IMG/VR virus record: IMGVR_UViG_3300027861_002235
Location: 1-35,701 of that record
Direction: 5' to 3' (one strand)
DNA: 35,701 nucleotides
Source: a virus
The number at the start of each line of letters is the position of its first letter. Position 1 is the stretch's first letter. The notes beneath the pieces are model-generated. The model did not search any database. It had not been told where the DNA came from and saw nothing but the letters and a program-made list of their open reading frames with translations. The position numbers were made by a program, and so were the translations under genes. This document shows, in pieces, positions 27,784 to 35,701 of this stretch.

Positions 27784-29611
27784 TGTTTTACAAAAAATAA
27801 GATCAGCGATTAATAAGAGATTGGTAAGACTCACCCCTTTTCAGAAATTTCATTATTGGAAGGTGAAGAATAGATATTTTAGAAAGTTCTATGGGATGGT
27901 TGAAAACAGGAATAGGGAATATTTTAAAGAACAGTATGAAGTTATAATAGAGAAATTAAAAAAACAAACAGTACAATCAAAAAGTATAACAAAAAAGAGT
28001 GATGTTGATTGGCATAAAATTCAATTAAATTCAAAGGCTGAAAATGCAAGGATGAGGAAAGAGATATTACCAGTAATGGAACAATTATACGAAGAATCAA
28101 AAGCAGGAACATTACAATTAATTGGAGTTGAATTGCCAGATGCTTTTACTGCAATGAGTGATATTGAAAAAGAGATATTAGATAATGAATTAACAACAGT
28201 ATATTCTGGAGTTAGTAAGACTACTAATAAGCTAATAAAAAATCAATTAATTGAAGGAATAGGATTGGATGAAGGTTACCATGAATTGGCTACTAGGATT
28301 AGAAATGTCTTTACAAATGCAACGCAATATAGAGCAAGGATGATAGCAGTTACAGAAACAGCTCGTGTGAATTCAACAGCAAATGAAAGTGCAATGGCAC
28401 AAAGTGGTGTTGTAGTTGGCAAAGAATGGACTGTTGAGCCTGGAGCTTGTCCTATATGTCTTGATTTAAGAGGAGAGAAGGTTCCATTAGGTGAAAGTTT
28501 TAGTACAGTAGATAATCCTCCTGCTCATCCCAATTGTTTTGATAAGTACACAGAAGTTTATACTGATAACGGATGGAAATTTTTTAAAGATTTAGACGAG
28601 AATGATAAGATATGGTCATTAAAACCAAACAATCTTACCAGTGAATTTGTTAAATATAAAAATTTTGTTAAATATAAGGCAGATAAAATAGTTGAATATT
28701 CAGGGAGATCTTTTAATCTAGCTAATACTTTAAATCATAACCAATTTGTTAAATTTAGAATTAAAAATAAAGGAAGAAAAGATGCTGGATATTTTAAATT
28801 AATTCAAGAAGATGAATTACCAAATAATGATTTTTCATTTTATTCTGGAATTAATTGGCTTGGTAAAAATACTGAATTTATTAGAATAGGTAGACATAAT
28901 ATTGATGCAGTTAGTTATTGTAGATTTATGGGTTGGTATTTGTCAGAAGGAAGTGCGGTTAAAAGAGGAGAGAAGTGGTATCAAATAAGTATTTCTCAAA
29001 AAAAATACAAAGACATGGTGATAGAAGATTTAAATAGATTACCAATAAAAATACAAATAGGTAAGGAGACTATAAGTTTTAATGACTTGGATTTTGGAAA
29101 ATATCTTTTAAAATTCGGGAAAAGTAATGAAAAATTTGTTCCAAAAGAAATAAAGAAGATGAGTAAAGAATTAATTGAGCAATTTTTAGAAACGTATTTA
29201 TTAGGCGATGGTAGTTATAAAGAAGGTAAGATTTGGAAGGGATTTAAATTTAGTGGTCAAGGAAGTTATTTTACATCTTCTAAAAGAATGGCTGATGATA
29301 TAGGTGAATTGATTATGAAGATTGGAAAGAAACCTTCATTTAAATTATCGAAATGTAAAGGTAAAAAAATTAAATTTAAAAATGGCGAATATAAAATAAA
29401 TAATAATATTTGGAAGATTTCAGAATGTAAGAATGTTAATACTGATAGAAATAGGTTGAAAAAGGAAATAAGAGATTATGATGATTATGTTTATGATGTG
29501 GAGTTAGAAAGAAATCATATATTATTAGTTAGGAGGAATGGAAAAGTTGTTTGGTCTGGGAATTGCCGTTGCGATATTACTCCAGTTTTTACAAAAGAAG
29601 AGTTAGATTAA
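27773..29611 (+). CDS. SPP1 gp7-like minor head protein interrupted by an intein
   Basis: 612 residues as translated, about 269 after removal of the intein at residues 255-597. The N-extein has the head-morphogenesis layout: basic helices (FHYWKVKNRYFRKFYGMVEN), then RARMIAVTETARVNSTANE and GACPICLDLRGEKVPLGE. It ends in PPAHPN, and the C-extein is CRCDITPVFTKEEL. Joined, they give the family-typical HPNCRCD motif, which shows exact insertion in the most conserved point. gp7-type proteins sit on the portal and aid DNA packaging or ejection. Confidence 0.9.
   Translation: MKANVLQKIRSAINKRLVRLTPFQKFHYWKVKNRYFRKFYGMVENRNREYFKEQYEVIIEKLKKQTVQSKSITKKSDVDWHKIQLNSKAENARMRKEILPVMEQLYEESKAGTLQLIGVELPDAFTAMSDIEKEILDNELTTVYSGVSKTTNKLIKNQLIEGIGLDEGYHELATRIRNVFTNATQYRARMIAVTETARVNSTANESAMAQSGVVVGKEWTVEPGACPICLDLRGEKVPLGESFSTVDNPPAHPNCFDKYTEVYTDNGWKFFKDLDENDKIWSLKPNNLTSEFVKYKNFVKYKADKIVEYSGRSFNLANTLNHNQFVKFRIKNKGRKDAGYFKLIQEDELPNNDFSFYSGINWLGKNTEFIRIGRHNIDAVSYCRFMGWYLSEGSAVKRGEKWYQISISQKKYKDMVIEDLNRLPIKIQIGKETISFNDLDFGKYLLKFGKSNEKFVPKEIKKMSKELIEQFLETYLLGDGSYKEGKIWKGFKFSGQGSYFTSSKRMADDIGELIMKIGKKPSFKLSKCKGKKIKFKNGEYKINNNIWKISECKNVNTDRNRLKKEIRDYDDYVYDVELERNHILLVRRNGKVVWSGNCRCDITPVFTKEELD
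28535..29563 (+). mobile_element. LAGLIDADG intein (343 aa) in the gp7-like gene
   Basis: It starts at Cys255 (CFDKYTEVYTDNGWK, block A). TLNH supplies the block B His. The endonuclease part has two LAGLIDADG motifs: FMGWYLSEGS at residues 385-394 and YLLGDGSY at 475-482. The C-end is YDVELERNHILLVR, then VVWSGN before Cys598. N-terminal Cys, terminal Asn and +1 Cys fit class 1 splicing. The penultimate residue is Gly instead of the usual His, a known tolerated variation. The excision rebuilds HPNCRCD. Homing activity looks intact by motif only. Confidence 0.93.
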
Positions 29612-29614
29612 TAT

Positions 29615-31075
29615 ATGAGTGATACAAATAAAATAAAAAATATAATAGATGAGATAGATGAGGAATTGAAAGATGATAGTAAACCAGAAATGGAAATGCC
29701 GAAAAGTCTAAAAACTTCTATTGAGATTTTAGATATATTAACTAGTGGCTCTAATGATAATGATAAAAATTTTAAAGAAATAAAATCACTTGTTAAGGAT
29801 ATAAAAGATGGATTTTCAGTTGAGAGTATTAATTTATTAGAAAAGAAATTGGGAAGTATAATTGATGGATTAAAAGATATTGATAAAAAGAGTAAGGATT
29901 CTGAAATAATTAATAAATTACATGATGTTAAAAATGCTATTGAAGAAATTAAAATTCCAGAAGAAGTTAAAGTTACTAATCAGAACGAAGAAGTTTCTAT
30001 TAAAAACTTTCCAGAGACTCAAGAAGTGTATGTTAAAAATCTACCAAAACAAAAAGAAAAGATTAGCATTGACAACTTACCAGAAATACAAAAGGTAGAG
30101 GTAATTAATTCTCCAGAAGTTAAAGATCCGCAAAATGTTATTGTAAAGAATGAAGTTAAAGTACAAGAGCCAGTTTGGTATAAGAAGCCTTGGAAAATGA
30201 GTACATTTTTTAATAAATTAGAGGAGTTGTGGAAGACTTATCAAAGAAAGGGATTGGAAAGAATAACTACTAGTACATATGAAATTGAAGCTGACAAGCA
30301 TAAAAATCCGAAAGAAGCATTAGCAGTAAAATTAGTTGATAAAGATGGAGAGTTCATTGATAAATTAACTCCAAATGTAACAGTACAAGCACCTGCTTAT
30401 GGTGGTGGAAGTGGTAATGGAGCTACTAAGATTAAAAATTCAAGTGGTGATATTATTAATCCAGCAACGAAAGAAAATCAGATTAATGGAGATCAAAAAT
30501 CACAACTAGTTGATACAAGTGGAAGAATTGCAACAGTAATCGAGAACTCAGACCAAGTAGCTCCTCTAGGATATATGTCAGGATTATCAGTAGTAGACCA
30601 AGATCTATCTGCATTGTACGCAGGACGTGCATTTAGAAGTGAGAAGTTCGTTTGTTTAGATATAAACGAGACTAAAGACTTTCTATCAATAACATATGAT
30701 GGACCGACACAAATACACCTTATTATTGATGTGAAAAGTACGGCAGAAACAGAATATCAGGTTTATTTAGAGCCTACAGTAACAGATAACGGAGACTTGG
30801 TTAGACAAGCACCAAGAAACCCACATATTCAGTTTATTGGAGGCTATGAACCAACATACACTATATATGAGAACTCAACTATAACAAACGATGGACTGAG
30901 TATTAGAACTGAGGAATGGGGGAATGGTAGCAAAAATGGAGGAAAGAATAATCTATTAAAAACAATTCTAAGCCCTAACCAAAAATTACTGTTTAGAGTT
31001 AAGTCGCTAGTAAATGGGAACTGTATAACTTTCTTAGCTCTATGGGAAGAGTGGCAACAAGAAGACCCAGTATAA
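29615..31075 (+). CDS. Probable head/structural protein with V-x-N-[FL]-P repeats, 486 aa
   Basis: The N-terminal ~110 residues are charged coiled coil. Residues ~115-185 contain strand-turn repeats (VSIKNFPETQEVYV; ISIDNLPEIQKVEV), a pattern of the VxNFPxTQxV type seen in phage virion proteins. The C-terminal ~180 residues are beta-rich (SEKFVCLDINETKDFLSI) and could be a decoration or fibre domain. It lies between the minor head gene and a second beta-rich protein. Codon use shifts around residue 305 (position ~30530): more GAC, AAC and CTA afterwards, suggesting a mosaic gene. Confidence 0.6.
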   Translation: MSDTNKIKNIIDEIDEELKDDSKPEMEMPKSLKTSIEILDILTSGSNDNDKNFKEIKSLVKDIKDGFSVESINLLEKKLGSIIDGLKDIDKKSKDSEIINKLHDVKNAIEEIKIPEEVKVTNQNEEVSIKNFPETQEVYVKNLPKQKEKISIDNLPEIQKVEVINSPEVKDPQNVIVKNEVKVQEPVWYKKPWKMSTFFNKLEELWKTYQRKGLERITTSTYEIEADKHKNPKEALAVKLVDKDGEFIDKLTPNVTVQAPAYGGGSGNGATKIKNSSGDIINPATKENQINGDQKSQLVDTSGRIATVIENSDQVAPLGYMSGLSVVDQDLSALYAGRAFRSEKFVCLDINETKDFLSITYDGPTQIHLIIDVKSTAETEYQVYLEPTVTDNGDLVRQAPRNPHIQFIGGYEPTYTIYENSTITNDGLSIRTEEWGNGSKNGGKNNLLKTILSPNQKLLFRVKSLVNGNCITFLALWEEWQQEDPV

Positions 31076-31091
31076 TAAATAAACTCAAAAT

Positions 31092-32165
31092 ATGGCATCA
31101 AATAATATATATAAAGTATACAGCGAAGAGCTAACATCTGGAAATAGTCCAGTAACGCTTGATGTTTCTGATGACTTAACTGCTAAAGCTGGTGATGGAA
31201 AAATGTATTATGGCAATAGTGGTATTCTACAGAACAATGGCAACTACGACCTACAGATTGAGATTAGTATGGACGGTGTTACTTTCGGCGAAGCACAAGT
31301 TCTGCGTTCCAGAGAAGTCGAAAGACTAAAGAACAGTAGTTTTAAATCTATAAGGTTAACACACCTAGGAGATGACACGGGCTATACAATAAAAGCATAT
31401 AGTAAAGGCGTAGGGGATGTAGATTTATTATCTGGCTCAACTAATATCAGAGACATTGATGACAACACTGAACCGCAAGACTTATTATTCGCAGAAAGTC
31501 TAAGTCAATTCACTACAGCTGCCGACACTACAGCTAGTACAACTACTACACTAGAATATGATTTTACTGCAACAGCAGGACATGGTTTAGTAAATGGAGA
31601 CCAAATATTACTTATAACTACTGATAGATCATTTAGAGCATATGTAACTAATGTAGTCGCTAACGTAATAACAGTAGATACTCCTATAGACTTTGTATTC
31701 CCGTCTGGTTCTATTGGTTTAGTTATTAATACCAACATGGCAGTTGATGGTAGTGCTACTCCTCGTATATTTAAAGTACAGGCAGGTGCTACTCCAGTGC
31801 TTATTAGAAGAATAGTAATATCAATAACTGATGGCAGTTCCATGGATGACTCTAAGTTTGGTGGGATTCCAGCCTTAGGAAAAGGACTGGTTTTTAGGAT
31901 AGTTAATAGTTTCCAGAAATCTATATTCAACTTTAAATCTAATGACGATTTTAAACTATGGGCTGGACCTTCAGACCTTGTTTATTCGGACAAATCTCCA
32001 GCTGGTGTGTACGGAGTAGGAACTAGATTGACTTTTGCAGGTAAAGAAAAACATGGAACAGTATTAAAACTAAGTGGGACTGACGAATTGCAATTTGTAG
32101 TGCAGGACGATTTGACAGACTTAGCGACATTAATATGTTCCGCACAAGGTAATAAATTTAGTTAA
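31092..32165 (+). CDS. Beta-rich virion-like protein, 357 aa
   Basis: 357 residues, largely beta by pattern (KMYYGNSGILQNNGNYDLQI; VNGDQILLITTDRSFRAYV), with Thr/Ala-rich linkers. It could be a head decoration or fibre protein; no family is recognised. Its base use (many GAC, TAC and CTA codons) matches the second half of the upstream gene and differs from most of the window, so both may have arrived together. It lies in the head operon before a small membrane protein. Confidence 0.5.
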   Translation: MASNNIYKVYSEELTSGNSPVTLDVSDDLTAKAGDGKMYYGNSGILQNNGNYDLQIEISMDGVTFGEAQVLRSREVERLKNSSFKSIRLTHLGDDTGYTIKAYSKGVGDVDLLSGSTNIRDIDDNTEPQDLLFAESLSQFTTAADTTASTTTTLEYDFTATAGHGLVNGDQILLITTDRSFRAYVTNVVANVITVDTPIDFVFPSGSIGLVINTNMAVDGSATPRIFKVQAGATPVLIRRIVISITDGSSMDDSKFGGIPALGKGLVFRIVNSFQKSIFNFKSNDDFKLWAGPSDLVYSDKSPAGVYGVGTRLTFAGKEKHGTVLKLSGTDELQFVVQDDLTDLATLICSAQGNKFS

Positions 32166-32169
32166 AAAT

Positions 32170-32559
32170 ATGAACAATAGTGATGATTTACAAAATAGAA
32201 TAGATAAAATTGACCCAGAAGCGAGAATGGAGATTTTTAAAATGGGTGCAGAATATATGAAAAAAGAAATTCCAAAACATGAAGCACCGTCAAAAGAGAC
32301 AAAAGAGATGATAAAAGATTTAGAGAGTAAGATGGTGACTAAAGAAATATTTAAATTAATGTTTGATGATTTAACTAAATTAATTAAATTAAAATTTGAT
32401 AATAATGAAAAAGGTCATAAGGCTATAGAAACTCAAACTAAATTAACAAACGGAAGAGTTTCTAAGTTGGAGAGTTGGCAAATAAAAATGATAACAGTTG
32501 GAACTACAATATCTGTAATGTTCACAATCGCATTATCAATAATCGGATTAGTAAAATAA
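32170..32559 (+). CDS. Coiled-coil protein with C-terminal membrane anchor, 129 aa
   Basis: 129 residues. About 100 residues of charged helix with heptad spacing (KEIFKLMFDDLTKLIKLKFD; QTKLTNGRVSKLESWQ) precede a single hydrophobic C-terminal segment (MFTIALSIIGLV). The layout is like XhlA-type hemolysin or holin-partner proteins and other tail-anchored phage proteins. It is unexpected inside the head module, between a virion-like gene and the prohead protease. The role is uncertain. Confidence 0.5.
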   Translation: MNNSDDLQNRIDKIDPEARMEIFKMGAEYMKKEIPKHEAPSKETKEMIKDLESKMVTKEIFKLMFDDLTKLIKLKFDNNEKGHKAIETQTKLTNGRVSKLESWQIKMITVGTTISVMFTIALSIIGLVK

Positions 32560-32618
32560 TAATATATATAATCACATACCAAGGCAGTAATGCCTATTAA
32601 TAAATCAATAATAAAAAT

Positions 32619-33716
32619 ATGAAAATAAAGCATTTACAGGCTACTACTACTATGAAAGGTGGCAAACTGCTTGCAATAGCTTCTACTCAGAATGAAGATA
32701 GAGTTGGCGATGCACTAGACATGAAGGATTGGGATTTGTCTAAATTTAAAGCTAATCCTGTTCTACAAGCTGGACATGACTATAGACCAGAATTTACTAT
32801 TGGCATTGCTAAGAACATGAGAGTAGAAGGTAAACAATTAGTTTTTGAGCCTGAATTTCACGACTTAACACAGTTAGCTCGTGATATTAAAGCCATGTAT
32901 ACATCTGATCCTGCTATTTTAAAAGCGTGGTCAGTAGGATTTATCCCAAAAGAATTGAAAGAAGGTGATAATGCAAAACATGAATTGTTAGAAGTTTCAG
33001 CCGTTGCTGTTCCTGCTAATGCAGAGTGTCTTACTATCGCTAAAGGATATGGGAATGAAGAAGCTAGTAAAGTTAAAGAATGGATTGGAAATGAAGTTGA
33101 AGAAAAAGAAGAGGAAGAGGTAGAAGAAAAAGAGGAGAAAGAAGAAGAGAAAGTAGAAGAAAAAAGTATTGAAAAGAAAGAGAATGAAGAAGTAACTGAA
33201 ACAGTTAATGATGAACTAGATGAAGCACAGGCTAGAAAACAAAAGTGGGATAATTTTGATCAGGTAGATAGTATTATGTATGCCTTTTATAAGGTTTATA
33301 TGCAAAAAGAAATTCCAGTTGAAGATTTTGATAATTTACTAAAAGAAGCTATTGGATTACTAGGTAATTTAACAGGTGCTACTGAAAAGAAATTTGAGAG
33401 TGAATTATTGAAAGATTTTGATGGAAAATTATCTGAAGTAACGAAAGAAGTTGAGGATGGAAAGATGGATACTGTTGTAGAGGCTGTCGAGGAACTTAAA
33501 AAGAGTGTATCACAAAATAACGATACAATTATCGCTCTTGGGGAAACTATTAAAGAAACCCAAGCCAAAAAGGCGAAAGGTGATGATGGTGTTAAAAGTC
33601 GAGAACCAAAGGAGGTAAAAGGACAGAAAAGCATTAGTGGCGACACTGTCGTATTACGTGCTTTGCAAAAAATTGCTAAAGAAGCAAATAAAGGGCTTCA
33701 TAAAATTAAAAAATAA
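32619..33716 (+). CDS. HK97-type prohead protease with acidic C-terminal extension
   Basis: 365 residues. The protease part (1 to ~145) has PVLQAGHDYRPEFTIGIAKN with the catalytic His, LKAWSVGFIPKEL with the catalytic Ser, and LLEVSAVAVPANAECL at its end, as in the HK97/U35 family. It cleaves the capsid delta domain and itself during head maturation. The remaining ~220 residues are Glu/Lys-rich coiled coil (EEKEEKEEEKVEEKS) and may serve as an internal scaffold fused to the protease. A separate ClpP-like protease is at 11156. The major capsid gene follows. Confidence 0.85.
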   Translation: MKIKHLQATTTMKGGKLLAIASTQNEDRVGDALDMKDWDLSKFKANPVLQAGHDYRPEFTIGIAKNMRVEGKQLVFEPEFHDLTQLARDIKAMYTSDPAILKAWSVGFIPKELKEGDNAKHELLEVSAVAVPANAECLTIAKGYGNEEASKVKEWIGNEVEEKEEEEVEEKEEKEEEKVEEKSIEKKENEEVTETVNDELDEAQARKQKWDNFDQVDSIMYAFYKVYMQKEIPVEDFDNLLKEAIGLLGNLTGATEKKFESELLKDFDGKLSEVTKEVEDGKMDTVVEAVEELKKSVSQNNDTIIALGETIKETQAKKAKGDDGVKSREPKEVKGQKSISGDTVVLRALQKIAKEANKGLHKIKK

Positions 33717-33768
33717 TTATAAATTAGTTTGCAATTTCTAGTTACACTAGATTTAATTAAAAAAACAT

Positions 33769-35019
33769 ATGAAAAAGATTGTTAAAATTAACGGGAAGAC
33801 ATATATTGTCGACCTTGACACACAAAAAATGGAAGAGGTTGAAGGCGATGAGTCTGAAACTGAAACCGTTGAAGAAACTGTTGAAGAAGAGACTGTTGAA
33901 GAAACCAAAGAGGAAGAAGCAACAGAATCAGAAGATGACGTTGAAGAAAAAGTTGACGAAGCTGCAGAAAAAATCATGAAGTCTTTAGGTATTGACGCAT
34001 TGAAGAAAGAGATGAAAGCTCTATCTACAAAAGTTGAGACTAAGGGTACTGATTCTAAATATTCTGCTCTAGTTGATTTTGAAAAGTTGATGAACAAAAG
34101 TGTTAGTGAGATGACATCTAAGGAAAAGATTGTAGGATTTTTCCAAGGGATGGTTCAAAGTAATACTGCTGTTTTAAAAGCTCTTTCAGAAGGTACTGCC
34201 GCTGATGGTGGTTATCTATTTCCAGATGAATTTCGTGCTGAAATCATCAGAGATATTGCTGATACACCTCACATGAGAAATGAGGTTACTATTATTCCTA
34301 TGAAGAGAGATGTGATGAATATCCCAACTCTTGAATCAGGACCACAAATCACATGGACTGCTGAGAACGCTACTAAATCAACAACTACATCTCATTTCAA
34401 TCAAAAGACTTTGACTGTTAAGAAAATGGCAGCTATTCTATATGCTTCAGACGAATTGATTGAAGATTCAACTGAAATTGATATTGTTCAATTTATTATC
34501 GGTTTATTTTCAGAAGCAATTGGTACTGAAGAAGATAGGGTAATTACTAGAGGTAATGGCTCAACAGAGCCTACTGGTCTATCTACTGCTACAATCGGTT
34601 CAGTTACATGTTCTGGTAATCTTGATTTTGACGACATGATTAATGTCGAATTCTTACTACCTGGTAAATATCATACAAATGCTAAATACTTCGTACATAG
34701 AAACAACATTAAAGAGTTAAGAAAACTCCAAGATACAACTGGAAGATATATCTGGATGGATCCTGTAGCTCCTGGACAACCTGCTACTTTCCACGGATAC
34801 CCAGTTATCGAAAACAACCACCTTTCAGAATCTGAAATTTATTTCGGTGATCTGAAAAAGGCTTATTGGCTAGGTGATCGAAAGTCAATGACTGTTAAAA
34901 TATCTAACGATACTGAAACAGCATTTACTAAAGATCAAACAGCTATTAGAGTTGTTTCTCGTATTGCTGGTAATGTAGTTCTTGAAGCTGCTGTTAAGAA
35001 AATTATTTCTATTCCTTAG
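33769..35019 (+). CDS. Major capsid protein, HK97 fold
   Basis: 416 residues. Residues 1 to ~115 are an acidic, Glu-rich delta-like scaffold domain (ESETETVEETVEEETVEETK). The capsid fold begins near SEGTAADGGYLFPDEFRAEI and continues with ITWTAENATKSTTTSHFNQK, LYASDELIEDSTEIDIVQFI and RVITRGNGSTEPTGLSTA, all typical of HK97-like capsid proteins. The prohead protease probably removes the N-terminal part; the cut site is not visible. A terminator hairpin follows the gene, so capsid transcripts may be partly separate from downstream genes. Confidence 0.92.
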   Translation: MKKIVKINGKTYIVDLDTQKMEEVEGDESETETVEETVEEETVEETKEEEATESEDDVEEKVDEAAEKIMKSLGIDALKKEMKALSTKVETKGTDSKYSALVDFEKLMNKSVSEMTSKEKIVGFFQGMVQSNTAVLKALSEGTAADGGYLFPDEFRAEIIRDIADTPHMRNEVTIIPMKRDVMNIPTLESGPQITWTAENATKSTTTSHFNQKTLTVKKMAAILYASDELIEDSTEIDIVQFIIGLFSEAIGTEEDRVITRGNGSTEPTGLSTATIGSVTCSGNLDFDDMINVEFLLPGKYHTNAKYFVHRNNIKELRKLQDTTGRYIWMDPVAPGQPATFHGYPVIENNHLSESEIYFGDLKKAYWLGDRKSMTVKISNDTETAFTKDQTAIRVVSRIAGNVVLEAAVKKIISIP

Positions 35020-35064
35020 TAAGTAATTACTAGAATATTAATTAATATTTCTTAGTTTGGAATT

Positions 35065-35092
35065 GGGCTGATTAGCCTTTCATCAGCCCTTT
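35065..35092 (+). terminator. Hairpin terminator after the capsid gene
   Basis: GGGCTGAT (35065-35072) pairs with ATCAGCCC (35082-35089) around a 9-base loop, followed by only TTTCC. It is probably a partial terminator that sets a higher level of capsid mRNA than of downstream genes. Confidence 0.65.
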
Positions 35093-35113
35093 CCAGATTA
35101 ACATAGAAAATAT

Positions 35114-35293
35114 ATGGAAAAAATATATATTTTAAAATCCAAAGATGGTTATGAATCAGGAGAAATAATTTTAGTTGACGAGAGACTTGCTAATATACTT
35201 ATTAAAAAGGGTATAGCCAGAAAAGTGTCAGCTAAGGATTATTTAGTTAAACCGTTATTTGGTATATCAAAGGCATTTAATAAATTTACATAA
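35114..35293 (+). CDS. Small post-capsid protein, 59 aa
   Basis: 59 residues starting at ATG 35114 (ATATATG). The sequence KSKDGYESGEIILVDERLAN, then ILIKKGIARKV resembles the short proteins after many HK97-type capsid genes: a Gly turn, a Val-Asp strand, then an Ala-containing helix ending in G-[IV]-A. They may be capsid or connector accessories; the role is not established. It lies 21 bases after the capsid terminator. Confidence 0.6.
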   Translation: MEKIYILKSKDGYESGEIILVDERLANILIKKGIARKVSAKDYLVKPLFGISKAFNKFT

Positions 35294-35297
35294 AAAT

Positions 35298-35701
35298 ATG
35301 AGCAAAGAAAAACAAAGCATAAAGGGCTTTTTCAGAGTTCAAATAACTGATGATAAAGGAGTTGTTAGCGGTGATACTGGTTGGAAACAAAATCAAGTTA
35401 CTAATCTTGGAATTCAAGACTATGTAGTTGATTGGTTGGTAGGTGATACCGATAATGGTAAATCTATCACACATATGGCTCTTGGATCTGGTGGAGCGCC
35501 TGCTTCAAATGATACTTCACTTACAGGTGAGGTTGAAAAGAGACAGTCTGTTTCTACTTCAATTGTTGCAAGTAGAACTGCACAATTTACAGCTCAGTTT
35601 GCGAGTTCTGATTCATTTGTAACTAATACTCAAAACGTTAGTAATGTTGGATTGTTTAATACATCAAGTGGTGGAACAATTTTCTCTGGTAACACATATG
35701 C
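35298..35701 (+). CDS. Phage structural protein, tail- or fibre-like, 3' cut by window
   Basis: ATG 35298 (AAATATG) opens a frame that runs off the window after 134 codons. The sequence QVTNLGIQDYVVDWLVGDTD, ITHMALGSGGAPASNDTSLT and NVSNVGLFNTSSGGTIFSGN follows a known phage virion pattern, in which an ALGxG segment, a D-T-x-L and a late VGLFN strand define a beta domain found in tail fibres and related structures. Function beyond this is unknown. It is partial. Confidence 0.6.
   Translation, partial: MSKEKQSIKGFFRVQITDDKGVVSGDTGWKQNQVTNLGIQDYVVDWLVGDTDNGKSITHMALGSGGAPASNDTSLTGEVEKRQSVSTSIVASRTAQFTAQFASSDSFVTNTQNVSNVGLFNTSSGGTIFSGNTY

Noticed and set aside
446-35474. Minus-strand ORFs (for example 725-1117, 13926-14225, 31505-31930, 33296-33646)
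   Set aside because: All lie opposite convincing + strand genes, have low-complexity Ser/Phe/Leu-rich products and lack start context; no minus-strand gene is supported.
1-35701. Recoded stop codons (TGA or TAG reassigned)
   Set aside because: TGA ends queC, terL and rusA at sensible points with overlapping starts, TAG ends several genes, and conserved proteins are full length under the standard bacterial code.

Overview
The window looks like the left and central part of a tailed-phage (Caudoviricetes) genome. All convincing genes are on the + strand and densely packed. The head genes are of the HK97 type: small and large terminase, portal, SPP1 gp7-like minor head protein, prohead protease and major capsid protein. 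There are three phage tRNA genes, and no integrase, repressor or ribosomal gene. The DNA is AT-rich and TAA is the main stop; TGA also ends genes, so the standard bacterial code fits. Most starts have no Shine-Dalgarno (SD) sequence and sit in an A/T context ending in ATATG. That suggests a host lineage that initiates with little SD use, possibly Bacteroidota-like. I cannot name the host.

Layout. 1-3.9 kb: small accessory ORFs, a RusA-like resolvase and a zinc-binding fragment. 3.9-8.2 kb: a 7-deazaguanine block of QueE, QueD, a XapX membrane microprotein, a phosphoribosyltransferase-FolE fusion, QueC, a DpdA-like transglycosylase and a ParB/Srx-domain protein. Together they should make preQ0 from GTP and probably insert it into phage DNA as protection from host nucleases. 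8.2-10.3 kb: terminase. 10.3-13.1 kb: small proteins, a ClpP-like protease, tRNA-Met and several structured RNA candidates. 13.1-25.8 kb: a long accessory insertion between terminase and portal. It holds a NodB-type deacetylase, a SpoVG-like protein, four glycosyltransferase-like proteins (one a GT4-GT2 fusion), three methyltransferases, a sulfotransferase-like protein, a heptapeptide-repeat protein, zinc-binding and membrane microproteins, tRNA-Asn and tRNA-His. 25.84-26.0 kb: a promoter-leader-terminator unit. 26.0-35.7 kb: the head operon, with a complete LAGLIDADG intein in the gp7-like protein, running into a tail- or decoration-like gene cut by the window end.

The points most worth a second look are these: the PRTase-FolE fusion and XapX protein inside the preQ0 operon; the DpdA/ParB-domain pair; an intergenic 17-mer repeated at gene joints with TAA in all three frames before the next ATG; a two-gene cassette with strong SD sites in an otherwise SD-poor genome; an N-terminal helix shared by three otherwise unlike proteins; and a set of unassigned structured RNAs.
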